Positions 1-11,800 of a stretch of 64,000 nucleotides of DNA are shown here, one piece after another. The stretch's first letter is position 1, and the number at the start of each line of letters is the position of its first letter. The stretch covers positions 3,704,947-3,768,946 of the forward strand of contig JAMWFC010000049.1 in assembly GCA_027475525.1 (NCBI GenBank), in the 5' to 3' direction. The DNA is from Macrolepiota albuminosa. Its lineage: Eukaryota; Basidiomycota; Agaricomycetes; Agaricales; Agaricaceae. The translations under genes were made by a program, and so were the position numbers. The notes below the pieces were generated by a model, which was not told where the DNA came from, ran no database searches, and worked only from the letters and a program-made list of their open reading frames with translations.

Positions 1-947
1 CCACCAGTAATTCTGTGAGACCAGCTCCAGTGTCTTCCATCTGCCAGGATGTCCTGCAACTTGAGAGTCATGATGCTGCTCCACAATCCGCCTCTGGAGG
101 TCTGGCAGATTGGGAACATAAATGCATCCCCAGAAGGTGAGAAGACCATTCTCCAAAGCCCACTTGTTGGTGCGGATGGACTTCACTCCAGTTTTCTTTT
201 GAGCATGCAAGGCCATGGCAGTCTTAGCTATCAGATCTTCTTAAGTGCCCTTCCGGTTACCTTGTTGGATGTCTCAAAGGATGCTCACTTCTTCTCCCTG
301 GCCAACTACACCTTCTAGAGCACAGATAGCAAATAGTTCTGGCTTCAGGAGTACAATATTGTCATTGTCACTAGCTCCTGAACCATGGTCTGCTCACCTA
401 GAAAGTGCATCTGGCTTGCCCATGCTCCGTCCAGGTTTGTGATGCAGAAAGAAGTCAAAGTTGGCCAGATACAAGGACCATCGAGCCTGTCGGTGGTCAA
501 GTTTCTTGGCCATCCAAAAGTACTCTAAGTTCTTGTGATCAGTCCACACCTCGAATTTATGCCTGGCACCCTCAAGGAAATGTCACCACTCCTCAAATGA
601 CCGAATAATAGCTAGCATCTCCTTGTCATGGATCTCATAATTTTGCTCCACAGCATTGAGACTCTTGGAGTAGAAAGCCACAGGATGCCACTTACCATCC
701 TCCCTTGACTGTTGAGAGAGAACGGCCCCAGTAGCAAAATCTGAGCTATCAGCTTCGACACGGAAGGGAGAGTCATCATCTGGGAATATAAGGACAGGCT
801 TTGAAGTGACTGCCTGTTTGAGGGCGTCAAAGGCTGTCTGCTGTGCTGCATCCCAGTGCCAAGGAGTGTCCTTAGTGGTGAGATCAAAGAGGGGCTGGGC
901 ATGGTGTGAGAAATCCTGAATAAACCTCTGGTAGAAGTTGGTGAAAC
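1..947 (-). pseudogene. pol: Gypsy pol fragment: RT connection, RNase H, integrase N-terminus (element I, left part)
   Basis: Read on the minus strand from 947 to 1. It enters in the RT-RNase H connection (TNFYQRFIQDF), then RNase H with EADSSDFATGAV and the DKEMLAI helix (down to about 583). A decayed tail follows: NLEYFWMAKKLDHRQARW and finally GHPGRWKTLELV at about 10-45, the HHCC-region motif of Gypsy integrase. The rest of integrase lies off the left edge. It is the continuation of 60034-61060: with H (948-60033) and one copy of GAAAC removed, the two sides join in frame as FLGFTNFYQR. Stops and frameshifts below 583 show it is dead. Confidence 0.9.
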
Positions 948-1182
948 TGTAGTGTAGGCCACTATGTGGCACTGGCCACATAGCTTGCACTTACCATAGT
1001 AGGTAGTATTATATTATATTTATTATATAATATAATATTATTATTTACATTACTATAAATACTTGTACCAGCTGCTTATTCAGCAGCTTATCTTTTGTTA
1101 CACCTACATAGTCAATAGACTGGTCTGGTCTGATTCTGTACTGTGTGACTTAAGCTTTCACAATACCTGTAACTTCGTTACA
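948..1182 (+). repeat. 5' LTR of element H
   Basis: 235-bp LTR starting TGTAGTGTAGG and ending TTCGTTACA. It holds a palindrome at 962-983 (CTATGTGGC, loop ACTG, GCCACATAG), a TATA-like TATAAAT at 1054-1060, and a second hairpin at 1070-1088 (AGCTGCT, 5-nt loop, AGCAGCT). The copy at 59799-60033 has the same length with scattered substitutions. A diverged copy in opposite orientation is at 62458-62690 (element G). Confidence 0.93.
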
Positions 1183-1539
1183 TTTTTTTGAATCTGCCAG
1201 CTAGGATCTATTGCCTAGCATCTGACATCAGTCGCTGAGTTTGTTGACAGAACTCCATCAGCTTCTCGAGCTTCTTGCACAGCCACACCATGCAAATTTC
1301 AAACAGGAAATCAATAAGTAATATCATACCTGCAGTTTCCACTGACAGTGGGTGGAATGCCCATGACCTACGGGGAGACCCAGCAGACACTCAGGATGTG
1401 CCAGCCAGCGTCCAATGCAGGTCAGTCAAGACCCAAGGCTTGAGACCGAGGTCAGAGTGCTGACCTGTCTGGAAATGAAAGTGAGGCCCGGAGAGCTGAG
1501 AGCTCACAATAGGATGGTCAGCAATAGCTATGGGACAAA
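1183..1539 (+). other. Element H 5' leader
   Basis: Between the 5' LTR and the first gag-region reading frame. It begins with a T-run and GAATCTGCC. I see no TGG-type primer-binding site and no 13-nt complement to the LTR like that of B/C, so the primer is unresolved. No convincing coding frame is present. Confidence 0.5.
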
Positions 1540-4030
1540 ATGCCAGAGGGATTAACTCCCTCAGTTACACAGCTGCCAGGAGGACTGCGATGGTCCAGCC
1601 AGCTAGCCTCAAAAGGGCCCCCCAATGAAGGCCAACAGTCAGCAGGCACCCAGGGCATCCCAGGAGATACTGAGTTGTCAGTACAGACTGGGGGAACTAT
1701 TCCCCCAAGCCAGAGTAGGCGGACCAGGCAGGCCACATCAGGTTCAATGCCCTCCAGGATAGCAGAAGCCTGCATAGAGGAGGTACCGGAGGAGGCTGCA
1801 AGTCCTAAAGTAGCCTATGTGGAAAACTGCTTTCTGCACACACTAGCAGTGAAGGAAGTGCCAGAGGTTGCAGAGCTCCTGGAGGAGGTGATTGAGTTGT
1901 TGAGTGACAACAATGCTGGAGCAGAGGAGCAGCAGTTGAAAACTGCGTATACCGTGCACTTGCGGGTATTCTGGGATTTACACCCAGAGATGATGAAATA
2001 CACCACCCAAGCATGACTTGAGCGCTACGCTTCAGTGCATATAGTAGCACTTAGGTGACAAGGGCATGAAGTGCCCAATGTATTCAGTATAAAATATACT
2101 GATTTGATGGTGAGAGTGCTCACTATTGAACTGCAGATGTATTTGCAGTAGAAGGCTGCAAGGCAATTGGGGGTCTCGACCCCCTGGAGCCACACGTCTG
2201 AGGAATGCTTGGCACATCACAATCAAGACGTTGGAGTTGAGCTAGTGGAGGCACTAGCATGGGCACAGGAAGTGCCTGAAGTAAAACTGGTGAGTACTTT
2301 CTATACTCCAGCAGGACAAGGGTAGCATGAGGAGCCCCCACACATGCGTAACTGAGACCTTAGGACAGAGATGTCAGGCCCAGATGGACACAATAGTACC
2401 GTGCTCAAAGTGGAGAGCGAGGCATCTGTGATGCTGCACGTGCCCATGGCAGAAATGTTGAGTGACAGAGTTGCGTATCAACGTATGCCCAATGGCAACT
2501 TCAGGACTAAGGGACAGTCCTTTATTGATGATCAGAGCATTGTTTGAGGGCACTAAGCCCATTGATGAGATGCATTGTCAATTCATCATGCAGGGCCAGG
2601 AGAATCAAGCTTCTCCAGATCCAGGGCGGTGCAATGATCATGATCAAGGAGACTTCCTCGATTGAGATGGCACCACTAGACGTGATGCCCCTGGTAACAG
2701 CCAGGATGATGGCCCTAGATTGACTCCTCAAGACAAGGGCAATTGTGCCCACAGTCAAGGAGGCTTGGGATGTCCGCTGCAGGGTGGACGAGGGAAGTCA
2801 CTTCTTCAAGCCGCTGATTTAGTGACTAGATCCCCAGGTCAGCAGGAGGCCATTCAAATGCATTGTGAAGCCATGCACGATTGCCTGCATTGAGTAGTTG
2901 ATGATGCCCTTGGAGTAACCTTACGGTTATCAGATGGGGTAAAGCTGCATAAGGCAGATAGTAGGCACATTCATGCCTACACAGGTGTGTCCAAGTTCAG
3001 TGACTTGGAGGACTGGGTGATGGATGTATGCACCTTGCCATGTGCTTATATGGAGGTGACTGTATGGAACAAGAATGAATCTTTGTTCTGCCTGAGTTCT
3101 TGGCTGGAGAGGCTATGGGGTGGTTATGACAAGTAGTATTGCACATCAACCGGGTCCAGTATGAGTGGACGGTTCAAAGGAGTCCTCACAGGACTGTATG
3201 ATCAATTTGTGCACCTCTCCACACTACAGGATGCAAGGCGGGACTTCCAGTCTGCCAAGTACACTGAGAAGTTGGGAGTACAAGAGTTCTACAATACCCT
3301 TAATAACCATGCCCAGAATATGGCAGTATATCCAGACGGGTATACGATGCTCGAAACATTCTTGGATGGTATTCCAGCGGATATGCGCTGCTATCTGATA
3401 CATGAGGATGGACTGTCCCCAGAGGTCAATAATGTGAAAGAGTTTGTGGCATATGCCATCAGGTATGAGCAGTCTCTTAAGACTGGTATGAGCAGTCCCT
3501 TAAGACTGCTAACCACTATGAGCATCAGAGTGGCCACAAAGAGGAAGCAGGTGACTACCACCTGCTGGGGCACCCTCACAGAATCAGCATGTGGGGACCT
3601 TCCTGGCCAAGAAGGCTGACTTGGATCATGACCGCAACATGTGGTTTGTGGTACGCAGAACTCCTGCAGCAAATTGAGGGTGAAGCTGCCCACAACTGGA
3701 ATGGGCACCAGACAGAGAATGTCCTAAACCAAGGCCAGAGTTCAAGCCAACCAACCCACCAGGTCAGATGGGGATCTGCTTTGCATGTGGCCAGCCAGGC
3801 CACTACACTATCAATTGCCCCACAAAGATGGGAGCCCTGAGAAAGGGGTATACACCCTACTCGTCAGCCAGCCAGAGCAGTAAACACATGCAGAAGATTG
3901 CAATCAACAACTGATGGCATGGCAACAGCCAATGGGTGGCTGTGCTTGGCAAGGACAAAGATCTTGGCATAAACACTGAGATCACTCCCATCAAATTTGA
4001 TATCATCATCCATGCCCATCAATTTGTCAT
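1540..4030 (+). pseudogene. gag: Degenerate gag of element H
   Basis: Several frames together match the gag of A. An acidic N-terminal frame runs 1540-2016. A stretch at about 2455-2580 (RVAYQRMPNG, then FIDDQS and, two frames on, PIDEM) matches the A frame ending at 14857. The capsid-like core is at about 2930-3500 (YTEKLGVQEFYNTLNNHAQNM, shared in most positions with A). A CCHC zinc knuckle is at 3778-3818 (CFACGQPGHYTINC, spacing C-x2-C-x4-H-x4-C). Stops and frameshifts are frequent. Gag would form the particle and its knuckle would bind element RNA. A duplicated short run is visible at 3475-3505 (AAGACTGGTATGAGCAGT-like). Confidence 0.85.
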
Positions 4031-4650
4031 CCTGAATACACAACTCATTGCTCTCACATCTGCAACCCTTGCCACTACGCCCTCCCATGAGCCCAGACTA
4101 CAGAGACAGCCAGGAGAAGAGCTGGAAGGAAGGAGGAAGGCAAGGAACGAATAGAGGGGAAGGGAGAAGGAATAGCCTACAGATCAAAGCAGGTGTCAGG
4201 AATACAACCACCCAGTGCCCAGACCTGGTAGCACGCTGCCCCAAATAACTGTACGTGGGACATGACACAAATAAACTGACAAAACACGCAGAATACGTGC
4301 AGTCTGTGCATCAAAGAAAGGAGTATAAAAAGGGTGGGATTTCAGGGAGGCCTGGCAAGCAACTCACTTGCCACAGCTTGGAGTCCCCAGAGAGCAGACA
4401 TCTTAGGCCAATGAGCACTTTAGTTGACTTTGGGTTTTTAGTTTTAATACTATTTTGTACCCACCTTTCAAGTGTGAACTTTTTAAGTTAACATTACAAA
4501 CTAAAACAATTAAAATTAAAACACTTTTTACAATGTGTGTGCGCATGTAACTAAGTCCCCAGAACTCTGTGAATACAAGTTTTATATTTACTTGAGACTT
4601 GTTCAATTTCATTTGGGCAACTTAAAACAAATTAAAGCTCATTTCACATC
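4031..4650 (+). other. AT-rich, unassigned block between gag and protease of H
   Basis: After the knuckle the sequence loses similarity to A. From about 4195 (TGTCAGGAATACAACC) to about 4650 it becomes AT-rich, with a TATA-like AGTATAAAAAGG at about 4321, and then the protease starts abruptly with TSLWDSGS at about 4650. The block has no long plausible reading frame. It could be an old solo LTR starting TGTCAGG near 4196, but I could not find a matching TSD, so it stays unassigned. Confidence 0.4.
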
Positions 4651-4996
4651 ATTATGGGACTCTGGAAGTACTATGTCACGTATAACGCCCCAGTTCACCC
4701 ACATGTATGGAATTTCTATGCAGGAGTTGGATATGCCATTGGCATTGCAGCTGGGCACTGTAGGAAGCTGTGCTATGGTGCAGTATGGGATGAATGTAAC
4801 TATCCAGACACTGGGCTCACATAGCTGGGAGTATATGGATGTAGCAAACTTTGATCGCTATGATATGATACTGGGAACACCATTCATGTGGCGTAACAAA
4901 GTCATGCTAGACTTTGATCACTGTCAGGTGCTAGTGAATGGGAAGGTGATCCCAGCCAAACAGGCTACAGCAGACGACACTGATAATCGCCTGTGA
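4650..4996 (+). pseudogene. Retropepsin of element H
   Basis: Aspartic protease domain that would cut the Gag-Pol polyprotein. The catalytic segment LWDSGST is near the start and the second conserved segment YDMILGTPFM is near the end. It matches the A protease (LWDSGSTTTG, YDMIIGTPYM) over about 110 residues in order. The frame ends in TGA at 4994-4996, one codon before the position of the stop that ends the A gag-protease frame. The catalytic aspartate is kept, but the gag frame upstream is broken. Confidence 0.85.
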
Positions 4997-5339
4997 TGTC
5001 ATCGCACTACAGAGAAATGCAAGGATTTGCCATGACTTGGCCAGTGCAAAGTGCCAGCAGTGGAGGATGTGAATGAGGAAGTGCAGGCCATGCCTGGACT
5101 GAGCTCAGACCACAATGTGGTGATGATGAGCAAGGAGGAGTATCAAGCCTCCAAGATGAGAGACAAGCAAATACTCGCTCCTGATGATTGAGGCACAAAG
5201 CCTCCAGACAAGCGCCAGCAAAAGGTGAAACAGCAGGAGGACTCAGTAGATGTATGCCCACCTATGTCCTCACAAGTCAAATTAGATGACTTAAGAGACA
5301 GCAACTGAGAGGCAGAAGCCTCATGTGGGAAGGACACAT
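4997..5339 (+). pseudogene. Protease-to-pol spacer of element H, cut by element A
   Basis: Low-similarity sequence after the protease stop; in frame it begins CHRTTEK, like HRATEK after the A stop. Several stops follow. It ends at the CACAT target site (5335-5339) where A begins. The same element resumes at 27225. Confidence 0.7.
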
Positions 5340-5530
5340 TGAAACAATGTCAAGTATAAGGTTAGCCTTACGGTCACACCAACAGAACCAGATCGGTATT
5401 CGATTCTAGTACTACGAGTATGACAGTAAAATTGGCTGCCTTATGTAAGGCAGCCAGCATGTATGTAGAGTAATAATAATTAATTAATATAAGTGTATAT
5501 TAATTAATTAACTAAGTATAATCTGTTACA
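5340..5530 (-). repeat. 3' LTR of element A
   Basis: 191 bp, plus-strand start TGAAACAATG and end CTGTTACA, identical to 27034-27224. Contains a perfect hairpin at 5434-5455 (GGCTGCCTTA, loop TG, TAAGGCAGCC). AT-rich with few CpG sites. Confidence 0.95.
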
Positions 5531-5541
5531 TGCCCCCCGTT
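5531..5541 (-). promoter_or_regulatory. Polypurine tract of element A
   Basis: In sense (minus) the bases directly before the 3' LTR read AACGGGGGGCA, the expected plus-strand primer site, and fix element orientation. The 225 bases between here and the post-pol stop at 5767 hold no recognised gene. Confidence 0.75.
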
Positions 5542-5766
5542 GAGACTGGTAACCAGTCTCGATGTAAGGAGGGACACGTTTTTGTCCGGGTCACTAATTA
5601 AGTCAATGTGGAGGAGCGCTGGTCCTCCACGGCTCAAAAATGTCCAAGTCATCTGTCAAAAAATACAACGCCGACGTTAACCGACAGTATGAATTGAAAA
5701 GGAGATGAGCCGCCTATGAAATTTACGCAGACAGCGGACGCAACAACTCGTGAGCCGTATCAATCC

Positions 5767-8577
5767 TCATCTCAGTGTCGACATTAACCGAGGATGATGA
5801 GGCGACGGGACCTGATGATGTGAGGCTGTAGGAGCCTGAACTGACGTGGAGGGGTGTGATGGAGAGGGGGGATAGGGCCCGTGTCGAGAGCGGCGTTGCC
5901 ATAAGTCTCGACGGTTGGGGTTCATCCCCACCGGATAATATAGTCCACTTTCAAGGTACTCATGACCTTGATCGGATTTGCGGGCGAGCAGTGCGTGGAG
6001 ACAAATCATATCATCGTCCGTGGGCAATCGCCAATCGTCCCACCGTGTGATGGCTGTGGGCTCTCCATAGAGGTCCAGTCGACGATGACGTTCATCATCG
6101 ACCTCACAGAACTGGTCAATGGAGGCTGTGGCCGCAAGGAATTGGTTTTTGAGGTAGACCACGCCGAAGGTATAGGCATGGTCTACCCACTCGATAGGTA
6201 CGCGGTTGGCTATCATAGCCTGTAGCACGTCAGCATCGGTGATGTTGACGGCATTAGCTGTGTCAAAGTACGGGGGTCGGAACTGGACATCAGTCCAGCT
6301 CATGGGTACGAATGGGTTGCTGGGGTTGGCGGTGTCGTAATCCACGACCGCCTCACGATACAGCCCAGGACGCGCGAGAATCAAGGCTAACAGCCTTGCA
6401 AAGCGTCCCCAAGCTCTTCCCGAAGGGGACAGTCCACGCGTCAGGGCATGGCCCAGCAGAGTACGCCAGTGAATGCGGTAAGCCCGATCCACTGCAATGC
6501 CGTATACCGAATTCATCATCCCTGGTCGACAGAAGTAGAGAACGTTCTGCGCCAGCTTGTCCAGATCGAAGGTGAAACGTACACCTTCGGAGTCAAACCC
6601 GGAGAGAGTAAAGAACGGTCTGCTGGCTCGGTCCTTCCATCGCAGGTACCCGTCTGGGGTTGGCATGACCACGATGTTCATGTGATGGGATGATAAATCT
6701 AGAGGGGGCGAAATGTGCTCGTACTCTGGTGAACACACCAGAGCCATCATCCTATCCCTCACCGATGTATAATAATTAATACTGATGCGCTGAAACTCGC
6801 GCAACAGATAGTAAGCCTCAGTGCATAGAGACACTGAGGTGAACTTGTTCTGCGAAAGCTCATAAAGCTTTCGCAACTGCTGGGGATTCATCGGGAATCC
6901 CCTCGGTACCACTCGATTCAACTCCTTCGAGGTATGGTAATACCTCTCTCCCCTTTCTTCCTCATGCGTCTTCACAGCCAAGGCTTCATCGCTCACAAAT
7001 ACCGTATTGGTGAGCCGGGAGTAATAAAAATGGCGGTTGAGTGCCCCGCCGTAGAACCAGTTGGAACGCTCCACCGACGTTCCGCTGACAAACACCCCAA
7101 GGCCATCAGGAATACGGCCTGTGGCCTGCTCCTCCCGGTCCTTATCGACCTTTGCCTGCCGGGCGGCCTTGTGCTTCCTATGAGCCTCTTTTTTGCGTTT
7201 CTTGTCTAAATGCACTCGGTGTTTAGTGGGGGTTTCTCCTTCCGAGGGGGTCTCATCCAATGACTCCCCATAGTCACTCCCATTGCTCGGTTCATTCAGA
7301 CTGAGCGCAGCCAACATTAGGAGTCGCCCTTCAACCTCGGCGTCCGTCCTCGTGTCCTTTATGGGGACCGCAGACGCATACGCCCTTAGTGGTGCCTCAA
7401 ACTGCACCACTGCTCCGAACCGCATCACAACTCTGTCTGCTCCTTGCGGGACATCTGCTCCGAACTCCACTTCCGACTGGACCACATCATCCTGCCGCTT
7501 CGCCCCTGACTGCTGGGAAGGCGCATGTGTTGACGAGGACAGTCCTTGTAAACTATTGTCAACCTCCACCAGCTCGTCATGTAACTCGGCCGGGCTCGGA
7601 GTGAGTTCTCCAGATTCCCGCACCCCAACTTCCGGTCCTGCATCACGCGCTCTGAGGCGTTTTGCCTCAGGTAGCTCCTCCGATGACGACGGACGCTTCT
7701 TCATAGCGTTCGTGAAAGTTTTGATAGTATTGTCGTTACGCTGCTGCAGCATAATGATCTCATCCAGCAGACCCGTAATCACCACCTGAGCCACTGGATC
7801 CGCTAAAAACGCAGACTCCGGTGGCACTTGCTGGCCAGCAGATATGAGGCGTCTCCAGACTGCCTCTGCCTGGGGGTCCAACACCTCCGACGGCGTTCCG
7901 ATCTCTCTTCCTTTTCCTTTCTCCACGTACGATAAGCACCGCAGAGATGGTGCATGACGGGGTGACGGAGAAGCTCATCGAGGCGGTGTTCGAGGTCGGG
8001 TTTGACCTCGATTTTGCGTCCTCGCTGCCGTCTCATCCCGTCTGCGCCCAACCATTTCCCAAGGCCCGCCTCCTCGTGCCCCGGTACTCCTTGGAGGCGA
8101 TCGCCTCCGGTCTCTTCTATACGTCTCTTGCGGGGGCGGCGTCCTTTCTTGCTGTCGTTGAGGTTGCACCACCTCGCTCTTTACTTGCTGTTGACGCCCC
8201 GCGTCATTGTCCACGTCCATGGGTGCTACCTGTGGCGCAGTTAGTGCTTTCTCATCCGAAAGGAGTGTACTTGCACTCTGGGTCTGCGTCTGCTGCATTG
8301 GCATTGGCATTCCCCACATAACCTGTCCCCCCATCTGCTGTCCAGGACCAGCTGGTCCTGGGAAATACGGCATCTGGAAGAACGGCAGGTAAAACTGCGG
8401 GGGTTGTCCAAATTGGGCTGGGTTCTGCCCAAACTGGGACACCACTGGATACGACGCCACAGTCGGCATCATTACAGGCTGCTGAATGTTTTGCTGGGGG
8501 CGATCCCCCCCTCCTCCAGAACCCTGTGGGTTCTGAGGCTGCTGCTCACTGGTCGTACGCTGGTAAGGGTACGACAT
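5767..8577 (-). CDS. Post-pol gene of element A, unknown function (one in-frame TGA)
   Basis: The function is unknown to me. ATG at 8577 gives 936 codons to the stop at 5767, interrupted by one TGA at 7977-7975. The frame is the same on both sides, so I treat it as one gene. The N-terminal 200 residues are Q/P/M-rich low complexity (QPQNPQGSGGGGDRPQQN, MPMQQTQTQ) followed by an R-rich stretch. Next comes a K/R-rich block (KKRKKEAHRKHKAARQ) and then a conserved domain of about 400 residues containing GRIPDGLGV, FYGGAL, ARPGLYREA and WVDHAYTFGVVYL. The same domain is in H (58140-59753) and G (62736-64000), so it belongs to the family. I see no signal peptide or membrane segment, so its env-like position does not make it an envelope gene. 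Placement next to pol suggests a role in the particle, in nuclear import or in target choice, but that is inference. Confidence 0.75.
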
Positions 8578-8809
8578 GGTATCACCAAAAAACGTCGACG
8601 TGTCGGTGGGAAAAAACACATTAAATTCCCCATCATCAGGTTACATAACCTGATCCGACCCTCTCCTCTGCATCACGATCCGCATTATCTCATCAGATAG
8701 ATCAACTTCCATCTTATCTATCTGGACAACTTGTGATCCGATCAGGATCAGATACTCGGTCGATCCGAGATCCGACTGATCCGGCCTTCATCTTATCACT
8801 GCCATCAAT
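8578..8809 (-). other. Spacer between pol and post-pol gene of A
   Basis: 232 bases with no recognised frame. It contains repeated GATCCGA/TCGGATC-type inverted words at 8700-8790 that could fold in the RNA. Nothing else is supported. Confidence 0.4.
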
Positions 8810-11800
8810 CTAAGCACGTGAGCGCTTAGCAAGCTGATTTGGGCGCTTCACGCCCTGCAGTTCTAAGTACCGATCCAATGCTGCCAACTTGGCACATGTG
8901 TGGTACGACTCCCATGTCGTATCACCTGCACTCCACCGCACCTCGAATTCGAGGTGCGTTCCTTCCTGCCACCGATGGCCCAGGATGTCCTCGACAAACC
9001 ATTCTTGTTCGTCACTGGCACCGAAATCATATGGCTCGGGAGTCACCCGATTAGGGAACATAGCATCATTGTTTGCGTTATACCGCCTAAGTAACGATAC
9101 GTGGAACTTAGGCACAATCCGACATGCTTGCAGAGCTGCAGGCAGCTCCAGGACATAGTTTGACGTGCTTGGTTCCGCGACCAAGACTCTGTATGGTCCA
9201 ATGAATTTTGGACACAGCTTTCTCGCTCTTCCTTTTGGAAGATTCAAGTTCTCCGTCGACAGGTACACTAACGTCCCAGGCGTTAGGTCTGGTTCCTCGC
9301 TTCGCCTATCATTTGCATGTCGTGCCTGTACAACACGCGTGGCAATGATAGCATTGTGTGCATTGGCTAGATTCGCCAATGCTTGCTGTGCAAAGTCCTT
9401 TACCCCTTTGTGAACGGCTCCGTCTGCCTTTAGTTCGCACAGCATGGAGGGCATGTACCCTCCATTGAGCTCGAACGGTGCATATTTCGTGGTTTCAGAC
9501 ACGCTCGTGTTGATCACGAACTCAGTTAGCGGTATTCTATCCACCCAGTCACGTTGGTCTGGTCGGACCACCGTACAAAAGATCTGGGCAATACTTCTAT
9601 TCGCTCGCTCTGTCTGTCCATCCGTCTGCAGATGAAACGAGGTAGACATGAGTAGTTTAGCTCCCAGGAGCTTGTGAAGTTCTCGCCACCAGTGAGATGT
9701 AAACTTGGTGTCTCGATCGCTCACGATCAAACTTGGAAGGCCATGTAGCCTTACAATCTCCTTCAAGTAGATCCAGGATAACGCAGACGCCGTAATGGTT
9801 GTATGCACTGGTATCAAATGTACCATACTCGTCATTTGGCAAATGACCACCCAAAGGTAGTTATACCCTTTGGACTCGGGGAATGGACCAACAAAGTCCA
9901 TTCCAATGGAGTCCCACGGCTTCGTCGGGATGGGCAGGGAATGCAACTTCCCTGCTGGCTTCCTATTGCTGGTCTTTGACCGCTGGCAGGCCTCACAGGT
10001 CTGGCAGAACTGCATCACTTCTTTCTGCATCTGAGGCCACCAGTACCATTGTCTCAGGTATTCTAGTGTTTTGTTGGTTCCAAAGTGACCCACAACCTCA
10101 TGAGCTTGAGTGACAACCTTAGTGAGCAGTGCTCGGTCACGTGGTAAGCACACCACGTCGTGTCCTCGAACATTTGTTATCCAGACTAGTCCTTTCTCAT
10201 CCACGCTGAAGCGTGGATGGGCGTTTGCGTTCTGCCGGATTTCTGTGTAGAACGCATCGTGTCTATAGCCCCTCATCACCTTCTGGAGGTACTCATTGGT
10301 TTGAGGGACAGGAGGGTTACGATACTCTTCTGTAGGCGATAACGCGTCAGCAAGCGTCATGTCGTGGCTATCTGGTCCATGACTGCTTCCAGTCTCACTT
10401 TGGTGTGGCCTTGTCGCCTCCTTTTGCTGAGCCTGCTCCAGTTGCTCAGCCTCTATGTCGCGGCCCTCTTGCTGCTCTTGCAGTTGTTGACTGCGTCGCA
10501 GTTCGGTAGCTTGCATAGCCTGAAGCTCGACCACATGCTCCTTCACCTCTCTGTAGCGATGATACGGAAGATCATCGCCATGAGGATCAATACAAATGTC
10601 CGCATCGACATACTCATGCGTATCATGGTGTTTGCCTGCTCTATCGCTCTCGAAGTACCTCGAGAGACAGTCCGCCACCTTGTTCAGTTCGCCTTTGACA
10701 TATGTGATGTCAAAGTTGTAGCGAGACATATAGTCAATCCACCGGCGTTGCCGGGGGGACAACGTTGCTTGAGTCTTGAAGAACTCAAGTGCTTTATGGT
10801 CTGTAATGATGTGGATCTTATATCCCATCAATTTATCTTCCCACTTAAGTAGCGCCTCAAGTATCGCCAGCGTTTCAAGCTCATGGACCGCATAATTCTG
10901 TTGGGCCGAGGTGAACTTCCTCGACATGAACCCTGCAGGCCGACAATTTTGCCATGAGCTTCCCTGGCCGTACATTGCACCTACTCCGGTCTTTGAGGCA
11001 TCACAGATGAGCCAAATCGGCTCATCACGTCGGGGATCTATGGGACGAATGACTGGTGTCTTTGAGCAGATCCTCTTGATCATCTCAAAACATCGTTGAT
11101 GTATAGGTCTCCATATAAATGGAGCACCATTCTGAGTAATAGACATCAACGGTCCAGTATATGCTGTTATATCAGGCAGACAATTGCCGATATAGTTCAC
11201 TAGTCCCACGAATCTTTGCACATCATTATAGTTACGAGGCACACGCCATTCGCGTATGCGATCAATTTTGTCCTGGTCAGGGTGAATACCCTGACTATCA
11301 ATCTTGTGTCCAAGGCAATCCACTGTCTCGGCATATAGTTCGCATTTCTTCCACTTGAGGTATAGCAAGTTAGACCTCAGTCGCTCAAAAATGACACAAA
11401 GATGCTCTTCGTGTTCTTCGATTGAATCGGAGTATATGAATATGTCGTCCAAATAGATATGGACGAACCTCCCGATAACATCCCGGAAGATGGAGGTCAT
11501 CAACCTCTGAAATGTCGCAGGAGCATTGCAATCTCCTATCTGCATAATGTTGCTCACATATGTTCCTGTGATTGACGAGAACACTGTCTTTGGGATATCA
11601 GACAAGCAAATTCTCACTTGCTCATACGCATCCGTCAGGTCAATTTTCGACCTGAACTTTGCTCTCGCCACATCTTCTCGAATCACTTCCTGATCCGGAA
11701 GTGGCGTCACGTCCTTCACGGTGTTGTCATTGCGTTGGCGTGCATCCAACGCCGTCCTTAATGTACCATCTTTCTTCGGAATGCACAATAGCGGAGCAGC

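Noticed and set aside
4255..4650. 4.2-4.65 kb block as a confirmed solo LTR
   Set aside because: No TSD or second copy in the window supports borders, so it is listed as unassigned.
5767..8577. Post-pol gene as a retroviral-type envelope
   Set aside because: No signal peptide, membrane segment, or cysteine pattern; only the position fits.
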